Origin: Linum tenue
Lineage: Eukaryota > Streptophyta > Magnoliopsida > Malpighiales > Linaceae
Direction of reading: 5' to 3'
Assembly: GCA_946122785.1 (NCBI GenBank)
Contig: CAMGYJ010000008.1
Span: 5,853,742 to 5,917,741, forward strand
DNA: 64,000 nucleotides
The position numbers were made by a program, and so were the translations under genes. This document shows, one piece after another, positions 15,904-28,513 of the stretch (position 1 is its first letter; each line of letters begins with the position of its first letter). Below the pieces are notes generated by a model. It was not told where the DNA came from and did no database searches. It saw only the letters and a program-made list of their open reading frames with translations.

Positions 15904-16000
15904 ATGTTTAAGCTTTCTGTGAGGAGATCAAGCTATAAGGGATCGATATGGATTAAGGGTACTCATCATCACAAGCTCTGATCTCCTCTACCATGAAGCT
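15904..16000 (+). ncRNA. Candidate hairpin RNA (MIRNA-like), overlapping a 25-codon frame
   Basis: The arm GAGGAGATCA (15921-15930) pairs perfectly with TGATCTCCTC (15979-15988). The stem extends inward by AGCT/AGCT with one bulged base. Outward it extends by GT/AC and, after a small internal loop, AGCTT/AAGCT. The loop is about 40 nt. This size and shape suits a plant MIRNA precursor, but neither arm matches a conserved miRNA that I recognise. A small reading frame runs through the 5' arm and loop (15904-15981, 25 residues starting MFKLSVRRSSYKG). A short peptide gene is therefore an alternative, and both could be chance. Confidence 0.4.
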
Positions 16001-17046
16001 CAAGCTTGTAATCAAGTAACGTGCTTACATTATATATAGTACGATAATTAGTTATCCGCCTACTATGTTCATTTTGTATTTCCTTGTGTATCAAGCCAGA
16101 AATCACGTATCATTACTTTTATATCATATCCAAGATTGTATATACATCTAAGAGAACTCCGAGAGATATAGATGTAAAGTCCGAGATATTGTTGCGTTGC
16201 TTTTACACCTAGTAGGAAGAGTACTATGCGTAGTCATGTAATTTGAATAGAACGATAATAAGATGACTCTTATAAGTGCAAACAAGTTGACGAACGGAAT
16301 ATGAGAGGAAGAGGGAGCAAGGCACATGCGAAGACTTATTTGCTTGCAAAGTACGCAAGAGTTTAGGCCGATGCTAGGGTTTGATTTGGCATAGAAATGT
16401 ATAGATTTAGACCATTTATCCAAAAGACAACGATGACATATGCTAAGAATAGATTTTCTACACAGAGCTTCCTGCCTAATGCCTATACGTATCGACTTCC
16501 CATTGGCTGAGTTTGGTAATTATATGGAAGAATGGCCACCACCATAATATAAAGTATAAACATAATTTCTTTTGTAAATCCAAATAAATTTATTATAATT
16601 TCTATTTTGCATGGAGAACATCCAGCATTCATCTAATACGTACAGATGAAAACATATATCATTATTTTCAATAAAAAAACAAGATTTCATATATGTACTG
16701 AAAAAGAAAGCTTATCTATATATTTATATATATCAAGTCACCTCTTCAAATCTCATTTCCCCATTATTTACACACCAAATACTAGATGTACGTCTACATA
16801 AATCGCATCACATAAAATACATTATATCTTACAAACCCGACCCATATTCATGCATAATGTATATATATATTACACAATCTACCCATATTTTTATACTTAT
16901 ACGAGAGAGAGCAAACAAAAAAAAACACTAGGAGCTTCAAACCCTATAGACAAACACTAGACATTAATGCAAAGACCCCCGCCCCCAAAACGGCATCGTT
17001 TCACCTGAAAGGCTCATCAACTTTTCTTTAATCATTATATTATTTA
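16001..17046. other. Intergenic, MYB 3' flank
   Basis: AT-rich spacer with TATATA runs and no recognisable gene. The last 200 bases are the probable 3' UTR of the minus-strand MYB gene. Confidence 0.4.
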
Positions 17047-18321
17047 TCATTCTCCATTGAGCAGCTGCATGGACCAAAGCTCCTCCATGCTCCAGTACCC
17101 TCCTTCAGCCGACTCAGGCGGCGGCGGTGGCGGCATGTTCGCCGTCGAACTGCTCGACCCGCCGACGGCCATGGTCATGGTGGCACCCACTCCGGCAGGG
17201 AAGGCCTCAAGAGGGTGGTGGTGGTAAGCAGGAGGCGAGTAATCCATCTCCATGGTGTCAGCAGAGACTTGGCTCGAGCTGCCCATGTTCATGCAATGGT
17301 GGTGGTCCGACCCGATTCCCGGCTGCTGCTGACCCGCCGGAAACCGCTGATCGGCCTGCTTGAGGTGCTTCTGGATCCTCGTGCGCCAGTAGTTCTTGAT
17401 CTCGTTGTCGGTCCTTCCAGGCAGATGCTTCGCTATCTTCGACCACCTGATGATCATGTATATTTAGGTTTGATTAATAATAAAGTTATTATACGGTATG
17501 GTGATCATAATGATAAATTATAATGAAGAAGAGAAAGGTGGTGGGAAATGGAGTGGTTCTAATTTGCATGTTCTGTGGTGCAGAAATGGATGACTATAAT
17601 TTGGCGGAATAAGTACACAGTTGCATATTCTAATGTCGTCTAACTTTGAATGCCATAATAAATAACGATCGAGAAGAGAACTAGAATAAAAGAATAGATC
17701 GTCGTCCGACGAGAGACAATCCAAACCGACTTAATTAAAACCTAACTCCATGAATGACAGAGAAAGGATTTAAAGTCGGCATCTAAGGGCCAAAAGCCGA
17801 AAACCTAACTCCGTGCTGGTTTTTCATTAAAAAAGGAAACTTAACATGTGCCCTAATCGCCATGGCTTCGCCTCTAATTGGAAAAAAAACAGAAGCTTTT
17901 ATCGTCATTATCTTCCTATCCTTTCGTCGTTTCCTCCACTGATCATCATGATCGATCTCAAATTTCTGATCATGTGTTGAACTAATAATCATGATAATTA
18001 TATAATGACAATAACAGCACCAAAAGACAATATTATCGCTCCCGATCATCACAAAACGCCAAAGTAAAGCAAGTATACTAAAACGTTAGTTACGAACTGT
18101 AGCTGTCAAATAATTAACGCCATACCAAATCCTTTGTCACCGGCCGCCAGCTGATTCAGAGAAAACCTAACCCTAGCTATCTAAGCTAGGTGACAACCAA
18201 AACCCAGCTCAAGAACAAGATTAAGAAGAAGAAGAAGCAGAAGCAGAAGCAGATGAAGAGATCTGTTTTAGAGAGAGAAGGAGCTGGATTGTGGATCCAT
18301 ACCTCTCTCTCTCTCTCTCTC

Positions 18322-18355
<34 letters not shown>

Positions 18356-19294
18356 GAAGGAGCTAGGTTCTGGATCCTTCATCGCAGCTGTATGGATATA
18401 TATCAGCAAACACAGCAAGCACGTTCCATTAAAGAGGGAAAATATCTCCATCTACCCATCTGGTCTCTCTGTGGAGAAATATCTAACCCTAACGACCTCC
18501 TTATTTCTTTCCCCGGGAAACCCTAGTTGCAGTTGTCGATGATTCATCACCCAACGCGGATCTATCTTTCTGGGGGGGAGATCTTTTCCTCGATCGTACG
18601 TGGAGGATATTCTATAGATCATGGCCGGCAGCACCACCGCTACCACAAAAATATCTATCTACAAAACCCTAAACTAGAACGTGGTGAATTCCATATATAG
18701 GAGATCATCACCATATCTATTTCCGGCTGACAAGAACGTGAGATGGAAAGAAACCCTACGCCACCTTAGAGAAGCGCCAACTACTTCAACTCTCCGTTTC
18801 CAAAATATCTACGTACGGATACATCAGTGAGCACCAAAGAATATCTATCTATCACAGCCCAAAACCAGCAACCAATTAAAGAAGAAGAAGGAAATTAATA
18901 TACCTATTCCCCCACTTGGAATGAAGCTCCATGATCAGGAGCTGTTCTTCAGAGGTGATATTCCCTCGCCTGACGTCCGGGCGCAAGTAGTTGAGCCACC
19001 TCAGCCTGCAACTCTTCCCCGTCCTCTTAAGCCCTACATATACATACAGCAACAAAAACGTTTGATCAGATACCAGAAAACCATCGCTGAAAACAACTAT
19101 ATATATATATTCCTCATGAAAAGAGCGAAACAAGGTGGAAATTATGAAGTTAAAGTACCAGCGGCTTTAGCAAGGGAGTTCCAGACACCTTCGCCATGGT
19201 TGGCTATGTAGTTGATGAGTATTAAGTCCTCCTCCATTGTCCATGGCCCTTTCCTCACTTCTGCTTCCACCGAGCCGCATCCCTTTTTCTCCAT
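17047..19294 (-). CDS. R2R3-MYB transcription factor, subgroup 19 (MYB21/MYB24/MYB57-like), 221 aa, 3 exons
   Basis: Exons are 19159-19294, 18904-19033 and 17047-17446; frame and GT-AG sites agree. R2 starts [20 protein letters not shown] and ends [15 protein letters not shown]3 starts [24 protein letters not shown] and ends [20 protein letters not shown], with all the spaced Trp residues expected for R2R3-MYBs. The C terminus [16 protein letters not shown] is the activation motif of subgroup 19. In Arabidopsis those factors act downstream of jasmonate in stamen, petal and nectary development and interact with JAZ proteins. The N-terminal [16 protein letters not shown] also matches that group. 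Intron 2 is long (1,457 bp); the exon pattern is the usual one for R2R3-MYBs. The last exon is GC-rich with Pro and His runs. Confidence 0.93.
17447..18903 (-). other. Long second intron of the MYB21/24-like gene
   Basis: AT-rich intron with two simple-sequence tracts: (CT)n at 18303-18321 and (GAAA)n at about 18324-18358. No embedded gene is seen; the short frames within it lack recognisable domains. Confidence 0.6.
18303..18358. repeat. Compound microsatellite (CT)n-(GAAA)n
   Basis: About nine CT units are followed by GAAA-type repeats with one GAAAC interruption. The tract lies inside an intron, so it is likely length-variable without affecting the protein. Confidence 0.85.
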
Positions 19295-19437
19295 CTCTTC
19301 CTTTTCTCTGAAGAAGAAGGAGAGGAAGAAGCTAGGGAAATGTGAATGAGATAGAAGAGGGTTTTCTTTTCTTCCTTTGATGAGAGATGGGGAAGAAGAG
19401 AGAATGGGATAAGTAAAGTGGGGAGGTAGCCAACTTG

Positions 19438-19446
19438 GGTTATATA
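19438..19446 (-). promoter_or_regulatory. TATA box of the MYB21/24-like gene
   Basis: CTATATAAC on the minus strand lies about 145 bases before the ATG, in a suitable position for the core promoter with a 5' UTR of roughly 110 bases. Confidence 0.5.
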
Positions 19447-22322
19447 GAGAAACTTTTCATGCAGTTGGTGTAATTTTCATCAGATATTTTATGTTGGTTT
19501 TCATTTCTTGTTTTGTTACTTTACTTTATTGATAGAGATTTGCTTAATTGGAATAATTAGCTATATATATGTTCTTAATTAGTAATGTACTTTTGATTAA
19601 TACACTTTGTCCATGCATGAGCTCTTAACTAATTGAGTATATATTCTTTTTTTTATTTTCCTCTCATTTTTGTGCATTATTCTACTAAGAGAGTTCAATT
19701 AACACTTCACTATTAATTAGAACTTGTCCTTCTTCATGCAGTAACTTTATTGACACTCAAATTTGAACTTCAAAACCAAAGAAACAGTACTCTTGTGGGC
19801 CGAATTCTGTAAGGCCTCATATTTATGGGCCAAAAGCCCAATGGATAGTTCGCAAGAAAGCCTTTTTAACCATGATAGCAACCACTTATAACAATTCTCC
19901 TTCAGTCCAATGGTTCTGCTCTTATGGCTGGCTGGCTACGGAAGTTGGAATGAAACTGTGGAAGTCCACTTCTACAAAGTCTTTTCCTTTTCGATTGGAT
20001 CCGCCAAACAATTGAGTCCTGTGATCCACCTACAACTATTTATAAACTACTAGAACTTAATGTTTGAGATGAACTGAATTTGATTATGTACTAATTCTGA
20101 TTATGAGATAGAAATTTTTTGCATAGAGAAGTTTTACGTAGAATTGGTAAAAAAAATGTTACAATGTACGTCAATTTATACGTAATTATAAGTAATACAT
20201 TAAAAATGAAAATTATGAGGTGACTTTTTTGTCAAAGATAATGTGATGAATTTGGTGATACTTAATGGAATGTTCCACAATATGAGATCAGTGCACTGAT
20301 TAATTGAATATTGTTATTAGTCAAAGTAAGTGCATGGATTTGTCATATATCAAAATGCTCATATTTTTTGTACTCAATCAGCAAACCCTTTTAGCTAGGG
20401 TTTCCAGTGCGGTTGGATGGAGTCATGGAAACAGTGAAGTCACATCCCATCGTCGGCATGCAGTCAACTTGATTTATCTTCTTTGTCGTTTAATAGCTTT
20501 TCACTTTTTGTTAATTGAGCTAATTAGTATGTTTTTTTGCAACAATTGAGCAAATGGAAAAGGAATTTTATTTCATCCAATGAAGGGTTTGGTAACGAAG
20601 ATGAACAAGTACTTGACGTAGAATTTGCCATTGAGTCTCTATAAGTTTTATGGAGTAGAGAGAAGGAGATGAAAGTCAGCAATTACTTATTTACCTAAAT
20701 TCTTTTTTTCTATTATTTTTTTTACTTTGAAATAATGAAATGCGATTATTGTACAATTTAGTTATTGGCAACACATCATAATGAAAGAATCATCTCTCCC
20801 TATCTCTTTAATTCTTTTTGTAACTCTTTTCTTGTTATGATATACTTCAAATAAGAAATGTATGAGCACATGTAAAATTCAACCCAACATATATATTTTC
20901 TCAGTTAATCACACTGTTGAAACTTGAAAGTTGGAACCAATAAGTGGTAAAAATTGTGGGTGAAATAGCTAGCACAACATAAACCCAGAAAACAACAAAA
21001 GGGAACAAACTAAGTACATGACAGCAGGACACAACACAATTATGTTCTATATACTTCTCCTGACTAGCTAATAAAAACTATTACGTCATAATTAAAGTTG
21101 AATTGGAAACAGCTAATAATATCTGTCTTTTTTCAAAACTCAAATTAATCAAGAAAATTCTGAGACCACACAAATTATTATTGAAGTGGATTATCGACAT
21201 TAATTCTAATGTTCAATTGCATCAAAGGGTGTCTGTCTTCTCCTCGCTTTGTTTCATAGGAGGAGTTGATTATCTCGTAGTGTGTTGACATTGATTACAT
21301 ACAAAATGACATATACTGATCGCAATATGCAAGCCCATAAACATCAAGAAAATTCAAGAATAATGATTTTGGTATGCATTTTTATTTAATAATAAGTAAT
21401 AAGAGTCGAGTTCATAAGTATGTTGTGCCAACTCATTCTTTCAAAGATCGAAACTAGACTTTGAATGGGCTAACATATAACCAACAATCTCATAACTTTT
21501 CAATTTGCCCAACATATATACTGCATGTACACGCTACAACCTCAAGAACAAATATACTAAACGAATCTAGTACTTTCTAGAGTACACGCAACTATACATC
21601 CATACTGACAGTAAGACAGAAGTCGAATGATTAATTACGGAAGAATTAGGTGCTCTGAAAAATTATGAGTCACACAATCCCAAGTCCAAGGAAGTGTAAT
21701 GATCATCAATACGTGTTACATTTATGGGAAAAGCATGTGATGATGTTTGGTTCGGTTTAGTTTGAATTAATATAGCTATCTAATTAATTTTGATAAGAAT
21801 AGTGATGGGGCATGCTTGTACTTATTTCTATCGTGTATCCTTTAGCTCTGATTAAGAGACTGATTCCTAACACTATCTATCCATCTAGTGCTCCATTTTA
21901 CAAACAAAAAATAAAGATTGGAGGATTAATTCCAAAGTAATCCTTTATCATTTGTTTTTTGTAATGCCATATTTGTGTCTATTTTGACATTACATAGGGG
22001 AAAGTTGGATTGGCTTTATTCCCAATATGGAAGGCCCTATCGGCCTATCCCAATTGGTTGAGAGGGCCTTATGAAAGACTATGACTTGAAAGCACTTAAG
22101 TACTTTTGAGTAGCTTATTAAGTAACTTATAGCCTCTCCCAAAGTGATAATTATAGTACTTTTCCTAACCAATTGTCACTTTCCCTAACTCTTTAACTAT
22201 TTTGTTTCCTCTTTGCTTGTATTTACTTGCCCAATCGTAAACTTAACTATAAATAAATGAAAATAATGTTTATGAATCCATGACCTCGCGTCATTCGAGT
22301 TAATTCATTTGTTGACTATACC
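19447..22322. other. Intergenic, AT-rich
   Basis: This is the upstream region of the MYB21/24-like gene and a long AT-rich spacer. I see no gene or obvious repeat. Short frames are scattered and carry no known domain. The last 8 bases (22315-22322) are the target duplication of the next element. Confidence 0.4.
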
Positions 22323-22949
22323 AATGCAGTCAAAATCGCGCTTTAAAACTTAAAAACTTACGATTTTACGCTTTTGGGTCACCAAAACGCTTTCGTTTCC
22401 ATATAAAAACTTAAGTGTATAAAATCGGACTAAATTGCGCTTTAAAACTTAAAAACTTACGGTTTTACGGTTCTAGTTCACCAAAATGCTTTACGCTTTT
22501 AGTTCGCTACATGAGTATTCTTTTCATGAAATTAATTATAAAAAGTATATTTTTAAAGCAAATCACTAACAATATGATACATTTGAGATTAAAAGATACA
22601 TACTAGGTACTTGGATGCATTCTACTTCCATAGAGTAATCTAATTCACCAAATAAGGTTTTCCCAAATTCATTAGCATAGAGGGAAAAGTGGCTTATCGT
22701 TAAAATTTATGTTTACGAACTTATTATTAAGATGCTATAAGTTGCTCTACTTTAAACATGAATCACATGTATTTATTAACTTATCTAAATTCTGTGCATT
22801 CATATTTTGCATAGCATATGTCCTACTTAATAGATTTTTAGTTATTTTTCAGTATGCGTAAAAAACTTACGGTTTTACGCTTTGATTCTACGTTTTACGA
22901 TTTTACCCCTTTTCCGCTTCTAGATAGAATCGCGCTTTTGACTGCATTG
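22323..22949. mobile_element. hAT-like MITE, 627 bp
   Basis: Perfect 14-bp terminal inverted repeats CAATGCAGTCAAAA are flanked by a perfect 8-bp direct duplication GACTATAC (22315-22322 and 22950-22957). The interior has several AAAACTTAAAAACTTACG and GGTTTTACGCTTT words in subterminal position and no transposase frame. The TIR and duplication sizes fit the hAT superfamily. Confidence 0.88.
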
Positions 22950-22957
22950 GACTATAC

Positions 22958-25529
22958 AACAAGACATGTATGTCCGCATCACACTGCACTTACTTTTTGC
23001 ACCAACCTCGGGTGGAATGAGTGCTTGAACGTAACACAAATAGCCATCTTGTGAAGAAGCCAGTCAAACATAATTTCTGGTGTTCTTGTGTGCAATCAAA
23101 TACGGAGAGTGGACCAAGCCAACATAACTCTAACAAATCCTTAAGGTAAATTATAATTACCAATTATGTATATAACTGAAGTCACTACGTTATCTGACTC
23201 GTTTTATAAAAAAATGAAAGGTACACCAGAGCTTATATCTATCGCCAACAATATTAATTAACCTCTCGCCATGAGTGATCGCATAATGTAATAAATGATT
23301 GTCTAAGTAGAAAGCCCCATTCTCATGATCACTATATCTCAAATCCCTAATCTTATGATTAAAATACGATCTAACTATCACAAACGACCTTGAACTAAAG
23401 CGTAGTAGAACTATACTATGTTCTAGACTTTCCCAAATAAAGTATTTTAAAATCGCACACGAGATTGTTACGAAAAAGTCAACAATTAGATATTTTATGT
23501 CGAAATTGTGATTTAAACGTTTCATACAACTAAATACCAGACCAACTATCCGCATGAGATTTTCTGATCCAACCGTTGATAGAGGGTTTTCAATCTTTGT
23601 CTCAAATGCTATCAAACTCTCACAAGACGACAAAGAAACCCCAAGTGGGTGAAAATTACTCTCTCCCATTCTTTCTCTCCTTTCAAATTGACAAAGGAGG
23701 CATTTGCATGTGATACAACCATCGTGGAATTGAAATGTTGAAGGGTTCCATCCAACCTATAATTAATTATTAAGAGAAATCAAATTGAACAAAACTTTCT
23801 TGAACATGCAACACCACTAGAGAGAGAGAGAGAGAGAGAGAGAGACTTCGTTGAACCAATGAGAAGAGGAATTTGTGGCTAAGAAAGATGGATTTAGGCT
23901 GGCCGGCTTCAACTATAGGAGAAAAAGAGGTTTAGAAGACAAACCCATATTAGAACATTTATTAATGATCTCTCATTTCTCTCCATCTACAAGAGTCTTG
24001 GGAAAGAGAAGTATGAGTAGTAATTGTATTCTCAGTACTGCTCTGCTACATCCGCTTCCACAGACCACATTCTAGCCAGGGCGATGGGATGGGACTTCTT
24101 GAGTGTTGAAACGTGGAAGAAATTGTGTGAATGGACCTCCATCGTTATTATATATGGATTGATGATAATGGATAAATGTGATTATGATACGGATAGTATG
24201 TATAAGGATTAAGGGATCATGAAATTGTACGAGTGAGTACTGACGCTTACTGAAATTAGCGTGTTTTTATTGAAGTTTAAATAAAATAATATAATTGTAT
24301 GAGTACTTTATCCATTTTCATAAACATTCCAAAAATTTCAGATCTTTCTATTAATTCATCTAAATTAATAATGATAAATCACATATTGACAATCTAATCA
24401 ATCACCGGATAGGAGGAAGCATTCCAATGGTTTCAGGTTACGTAGGTCAATTGGGTAGGGTAGCGAGCTTGGTTTTGATTGTTTGGGTATGGATTAAAAT
24501 GAACTGTCCATGTATGCTAACTGAGTCCTATATGACAAGTTCTATAAATAATTTGATTCAGGTTGCATTTTGGTACGGTTCAGAAAATGTGGAGAGAAAA
24601 TCCTGTCAAAATAGAGGAAAATTGTTATTAAGAATATGTTAGTAGTTACATACTTACATGCACATTTGTTAAAATATCAATGTTCTATTGTTGATTTCTT
24701 AGCTACTCAAAAGTTTTATGGCACCTTGCCTGTTTGACCCTTTTAAGTTTTAACTAAGTCCATAGGCTATGATTAACTAAACAATAATCATTATTGGCTT
24801 AGAATTACACTTGTTTGTCCTTTTTTCTTTTTCTTTTTAGTACTAATCCAAATAATTGTTTTTGCCCAAAATGTGTTGTGTGATTAGTAGGGTAAAGTAG
24901 TTGGGTGTTTGTTGTTTGGTTGGAAAGTTCCCACTACTTCAGACTAAGCTTAGCTTGTATTGAGAAAGCAAACAGGGTACTTTTCTCTTTTTGCCCAATT
25001 CCTTTTGGATGATAAATTATATTCCTTTGTTTTGATGGAAGAGACTGAAAACTCTTGGCAATGGATTGATAATTTTGATATGACGTGTTATTCTATCTAT
25101 TTTGAGGCAATTAATAGTGGTCTTGTTTAGTAGAAATGTAGAATGTATAACTTTTATTAATACTCAAACAATAATGACTAACTCGCCACGATTAGGAACA
25201 TGTACCCCTAATAACCGAAACTAGCGCAATACCATTGCTCACCCTACTTTACAAACCTCTACTGACTACTAGTTCGATGGCACAAGCTTGCGTGGGTGGG
25301 TAAGTTTCATCCGAAAGCTAATGAAGTTGGGCCTGACGCTAAGATCTTAGTCCTAGCTTGCCCACCCAGTCCACTAACTAATGGGCCACATCGGAGGCAT
25401 CTCCGCCCTGGGCCTCGGCCTTCTCCACCACTCTTTTCTCTCTTTTCCCAACAGCCAACTCTCGTACTATTTTCTCTTCGACCTCTCCCAGTCTTCATTC
25501 CTATTTCTTCTTCCTCCGCCGGCGGCGAA
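22958..25529. other. Intergenic; contains (AG)n
   Basis: No gene is recognised. A 159-codon minus-strand frame at 23190-23669 lacks any domain I know and looks like chance. An (AG)13 tract lies at 23819-23844. The region from about 25.33 kb to 25.53 kb becomes CT-rich and is the probable 5' UTR of the next gene. Confidence 0.4.
23819..23844. repeat. (AG)n microsatellite
   Basis: An uninterrupted dinucleotide run of about 13 units. Confidence 0.9.
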
Positions 25530-25932
25530 ATGACGAGCTATCTATGGAGGAAATACGCGGATTATCTGTACACAAAATGGGAGAGAACGATTCTCTGGGA
25601 CATGATCGATCCCTACCGTCGGCCCAAATCTTTCACCCCTCTCGTCACCATCTACGTCGCCGCCTTCTACACAGGGGTCGTCGGCGCCGCCATTACTGAG
25701 CAGCGTTACAAGGTATTGGATCTGGTTTTTAAGGATCACCCACTTCAATTCGCTTCCTGTGTTTTCATACAGAACGATTTATAATTTGTGGGCGGGTAAT
25801 TTTTGGGTGGAATTTGAGCAGGAGAAGTACTGGGAAGAACACCCAGGGGAAGTTGTGCCTCTGATGACTCCAAAGTTCTATACTGGTCCATGGAGGGTGT
25901 ATAGAGGAGATGCCGTGAAGCCCAACAATTAG
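25530..25932 (+). CDS. Small mitochondrial inner-membrane protein, probable plant-specific complex I subunit, 97 aa, 2 exons
   Basis: Exons are 25530-25712 and 25822-25932, joined at a GT-AG intron after codon 61. The protein has an N-terminal amphipathic aromatic segment (MTSYLWRKYADYLYTKWERT). One transmembrane helix follows (TPLVTIYVAAFYTGVVGAAI), then a conserved tail with EHPGEVVPL and GPWRVYRG. This pattern is strongly conserved among plants. From memory it corresponds to the small At1g67350-type protein found in plant mitochondrial complex I. Function is assigned only by that recollection; the membrane segment and splice structure are seen directly. The ATG at 25530 is preferred over an upstream in-frame start because conservation begins here. 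Confidence 0.8.
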
Positions 25933-26776
25933 AAACTTCCTGGTCTTGTAGTGCTCTGCGATATCAAGTTCCTTTGTTTACTGGGTTTGTAAAAGCTATG
26001 AGCTTGACAGATTTCTGAAGGGAGTTGTTCATGGTGTTTGTTCAAGGCGCCCTGCTTGTTTTTGGTGAACTTGATGGTCGAATGGTGATGCCAATTGCCA
26101 ACACTTTTTGTATAGATATATTGTAATGTTACGGCTCATATATTATGCTTTTTGATGATGAAGCTGGTATATGCTTCTATCCACGAGTTTTCGTCACAGT
26201 TCCTACAAGATTTTGTTATTATATCCTGAACCTAGAGCATTGCACAAACAAAATTAGTAAAGAACCAAAAAATAGAAGGAAGAATTTTTTTTTAATCTTT
26301 CTTATTGGGTAGGAGTATATACAGAACGGAAAATGGTTTGATTTAGATACAGGGAAACAGAAGACCAGCTTAAACCCCATGTAGAGGGGAAATGGTCTTT
26401 CAGCATAAGCATTCTCCAAATCTGTGCACTTTCTAGCCTAATAGTTCCCCTGCTCTTAAGAATCTCTACTGCAATTCTGCATCCTGCCTATAACTTGGAA
26501 GCTCCATTTGATGAATTCTAGAGCGCACAATCTTGAAATCACCCACGAAGAACACAGTGCTAGATCGATTGACCGCCACCTTGACAGATCAGGTATATGT
26601 GTTTGGGACTATATCAAGCAATGATAGGATTGGGGGAAGCATTTTGAGAGGAGGAAATGCTTAATCTTGAAAACCAGCACATATAGCCCATAGCATGTGA
26701 CCGAGAGAGACGCCATTAGTAGATACCTTCAAAGAGAGTGAGGGAAATCAGAACATGTATAACCACAGCTAAAAAC
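25933..26776. other. Shared 3' flank of convergent genes
   Basis: This is the 3' UTR of the plus-strand small membrane protein gene, then the 3' UTR of the minus-strand membrane protein gene. No additional gene is seen. Confidence 0.5.
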
Positions 26777-28513
26777 TCAGTCTTGAGACACATACCACAA
26801 TGGAGCATAAGGTGAAGCCAAGTCGAAAAATGGGTATGGCCACCTGAAGTTACAGAGAACATCATTCATGGAGATTAGCAAAACAAAATATGTGCATAAG
26901 ACTGCTTTTGGGTTTGGAAGAAAGATTTTAGGATATAGGAAGTACCAAATAGATGTACAGGCATGAACAGCCCATTGGAAAAGGACGAAAGAAGCGGTAT
27001 ACAGAATGAAGTAAGCTATCCGGAACCAATGAAATGGCTGGCAAGAAATGAAGTATATCATATACAATTCAGATATTATTGAACGGAAATGAAATGAGAC
27101 TTCACAGGAACAGAGAGAGAAATCAAACAACAGCAGTTTACCAAGCTATTCATAGCCATGTCACCAATGAGCAAGACTGCGTTGAGTGTATGCATGTCTA
27201 TAGTTACCTGTAAAGTAAATGAATGAAAGTATCAGAATTCCAGGTAAAGGAAACAAAAGCCGCAATGTGGTGAGTATAACAAAAATACAGTTGACAAGCG
27301 GTACTTACAAAGTTGACAGTGTAATCTGCAATGTTAAGAAATGGAAATATAATGAACCAGTAAATGGAATCAGTATAAACAACTGCTCCAGCACATATCT
27401 GTTTCAAGAAAGAGATCAGAAGAACCGTGAGGTGGTAACACAACCCAAAAGGAAGCCTCGCGGAAATCAGCTTGCGATGTTATCTACCTGGTATATGGTT
27501 TGAAATATGTAGTAAACAATAGGAATTTCTTGAATACAAATTTCTCCTCCGCCGTTTGCTTTTTTCCTCAATTCACGAACATCTGTACTTTCCTCAGTTA
27601 GTAGAGGGGCAATATACCCTTGCTCGTAATCCCTTCGATCATAATGGACCCTCAACTTGTGAAATCGGTAGCATCCATAAACCGAGAGCAGTGATCCAAG
27701 CTACAAGTAAAGGCCAGACTGCATTCAGGGTAGAGCAAATATTTTTTAATGCTGCAAGTGCCCAGATGGCAATGCTTCTTCAGACAGACTCTTACATTTC
27801 ACCATAGGTCTATTGCACACCATTGGGATAACAAACTCATGTGTATATTCTTACAAAGAAGGCTTTGCATTGAATCGCCTTACAACTTTCAGCAGAATGT
27901 TAATAAAGAAACAAACCAAGCGAAAACACTTACCGCAAAATAGACTGTCACAAGATTATAAGTCCACCTGCCACCAGAACCCAAAAGTTAAAAAGTTGAA
28001 GTTGGAATGTAATCAAAATGGCTGAAAATGCCAAGAGGAAGCATGGCATTGACGAAAACAAAATCCATACTAAAGGAGAACTCGCACTCCTACATCCCCA
28101 GTATAATAGAATTGTACTGAAAGTTCATTGAGATTCATAGTGAAAGAACCATACTGTGTATAATAGAAATACATGCGAGCTCCACTGCTGGAAAGCTTTA
28201 CAACCATAGTCGCCAGAAGCACAGAGAACGACACAACCCGATAAAGCAACAACCAAATAGGATGGATTTGGTCGAGACACGGCTTCCAAACAGCATCACT
28301 GTGTGACAAAGTGGGTTTCTCCTTCTCTTGCTGAAGTTTTTTCTCCTCCCTGCTGCAAGATCCCAAATGATCCAAACCTTCGTATTTCCATATAATATAC
28401 ACTGCCACAACGGAAGGCACTAAAACCCACGTTGCACATAGCAACACCCTCCAGTTCAACCAGTAGCTCAAGCTGGTCGTATCAGGAGAAGAAGCCAGTA
28501 AACCCTGCATCAT
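26777..28513 (-). CDS. Multi-pass membrane protein of a plant family of unknown function, 306 aa, 7 exons
   Basis: Exons are 28155-28513, 27934-27967, 27488-27700, 27309-27398, 27142-27207, 26946-27037 and 26777-26843; all introns are GT-AG and the frame closes. The protein has about six hydrophobic helices, for example LNWRVLLCATWVLVPSVVAV, IWLLLYRVVSFSVLLATMVV, WTYNLVTVYFALGSLLSVYG and VLLIGDMAMNSL. A charged cytosol-like loop (SREEKKLQQEKEK) separates the first two. The C terminus is WWPYPFFDLASPYAPLWY. The DTTSLSYWLNWR start and WTYNLVTVYF motif recall the uncharacterised Arabidopsis At1g10660/At5g62960-type membrane proteins; no biochemical role is known to me. Two adjacent ATGs (28513 and 28510) are possible starts. 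The first exon is followed upstream by probable 5' UTR to about 28.9 kb. Confidence 0.87.

Noticed and set aside
23190..23669. 159-codon minus-strand frame
   Set aside because: No recognisable domain, no splice or promoter context, AT-rich composition. It is more likely a chance frame.
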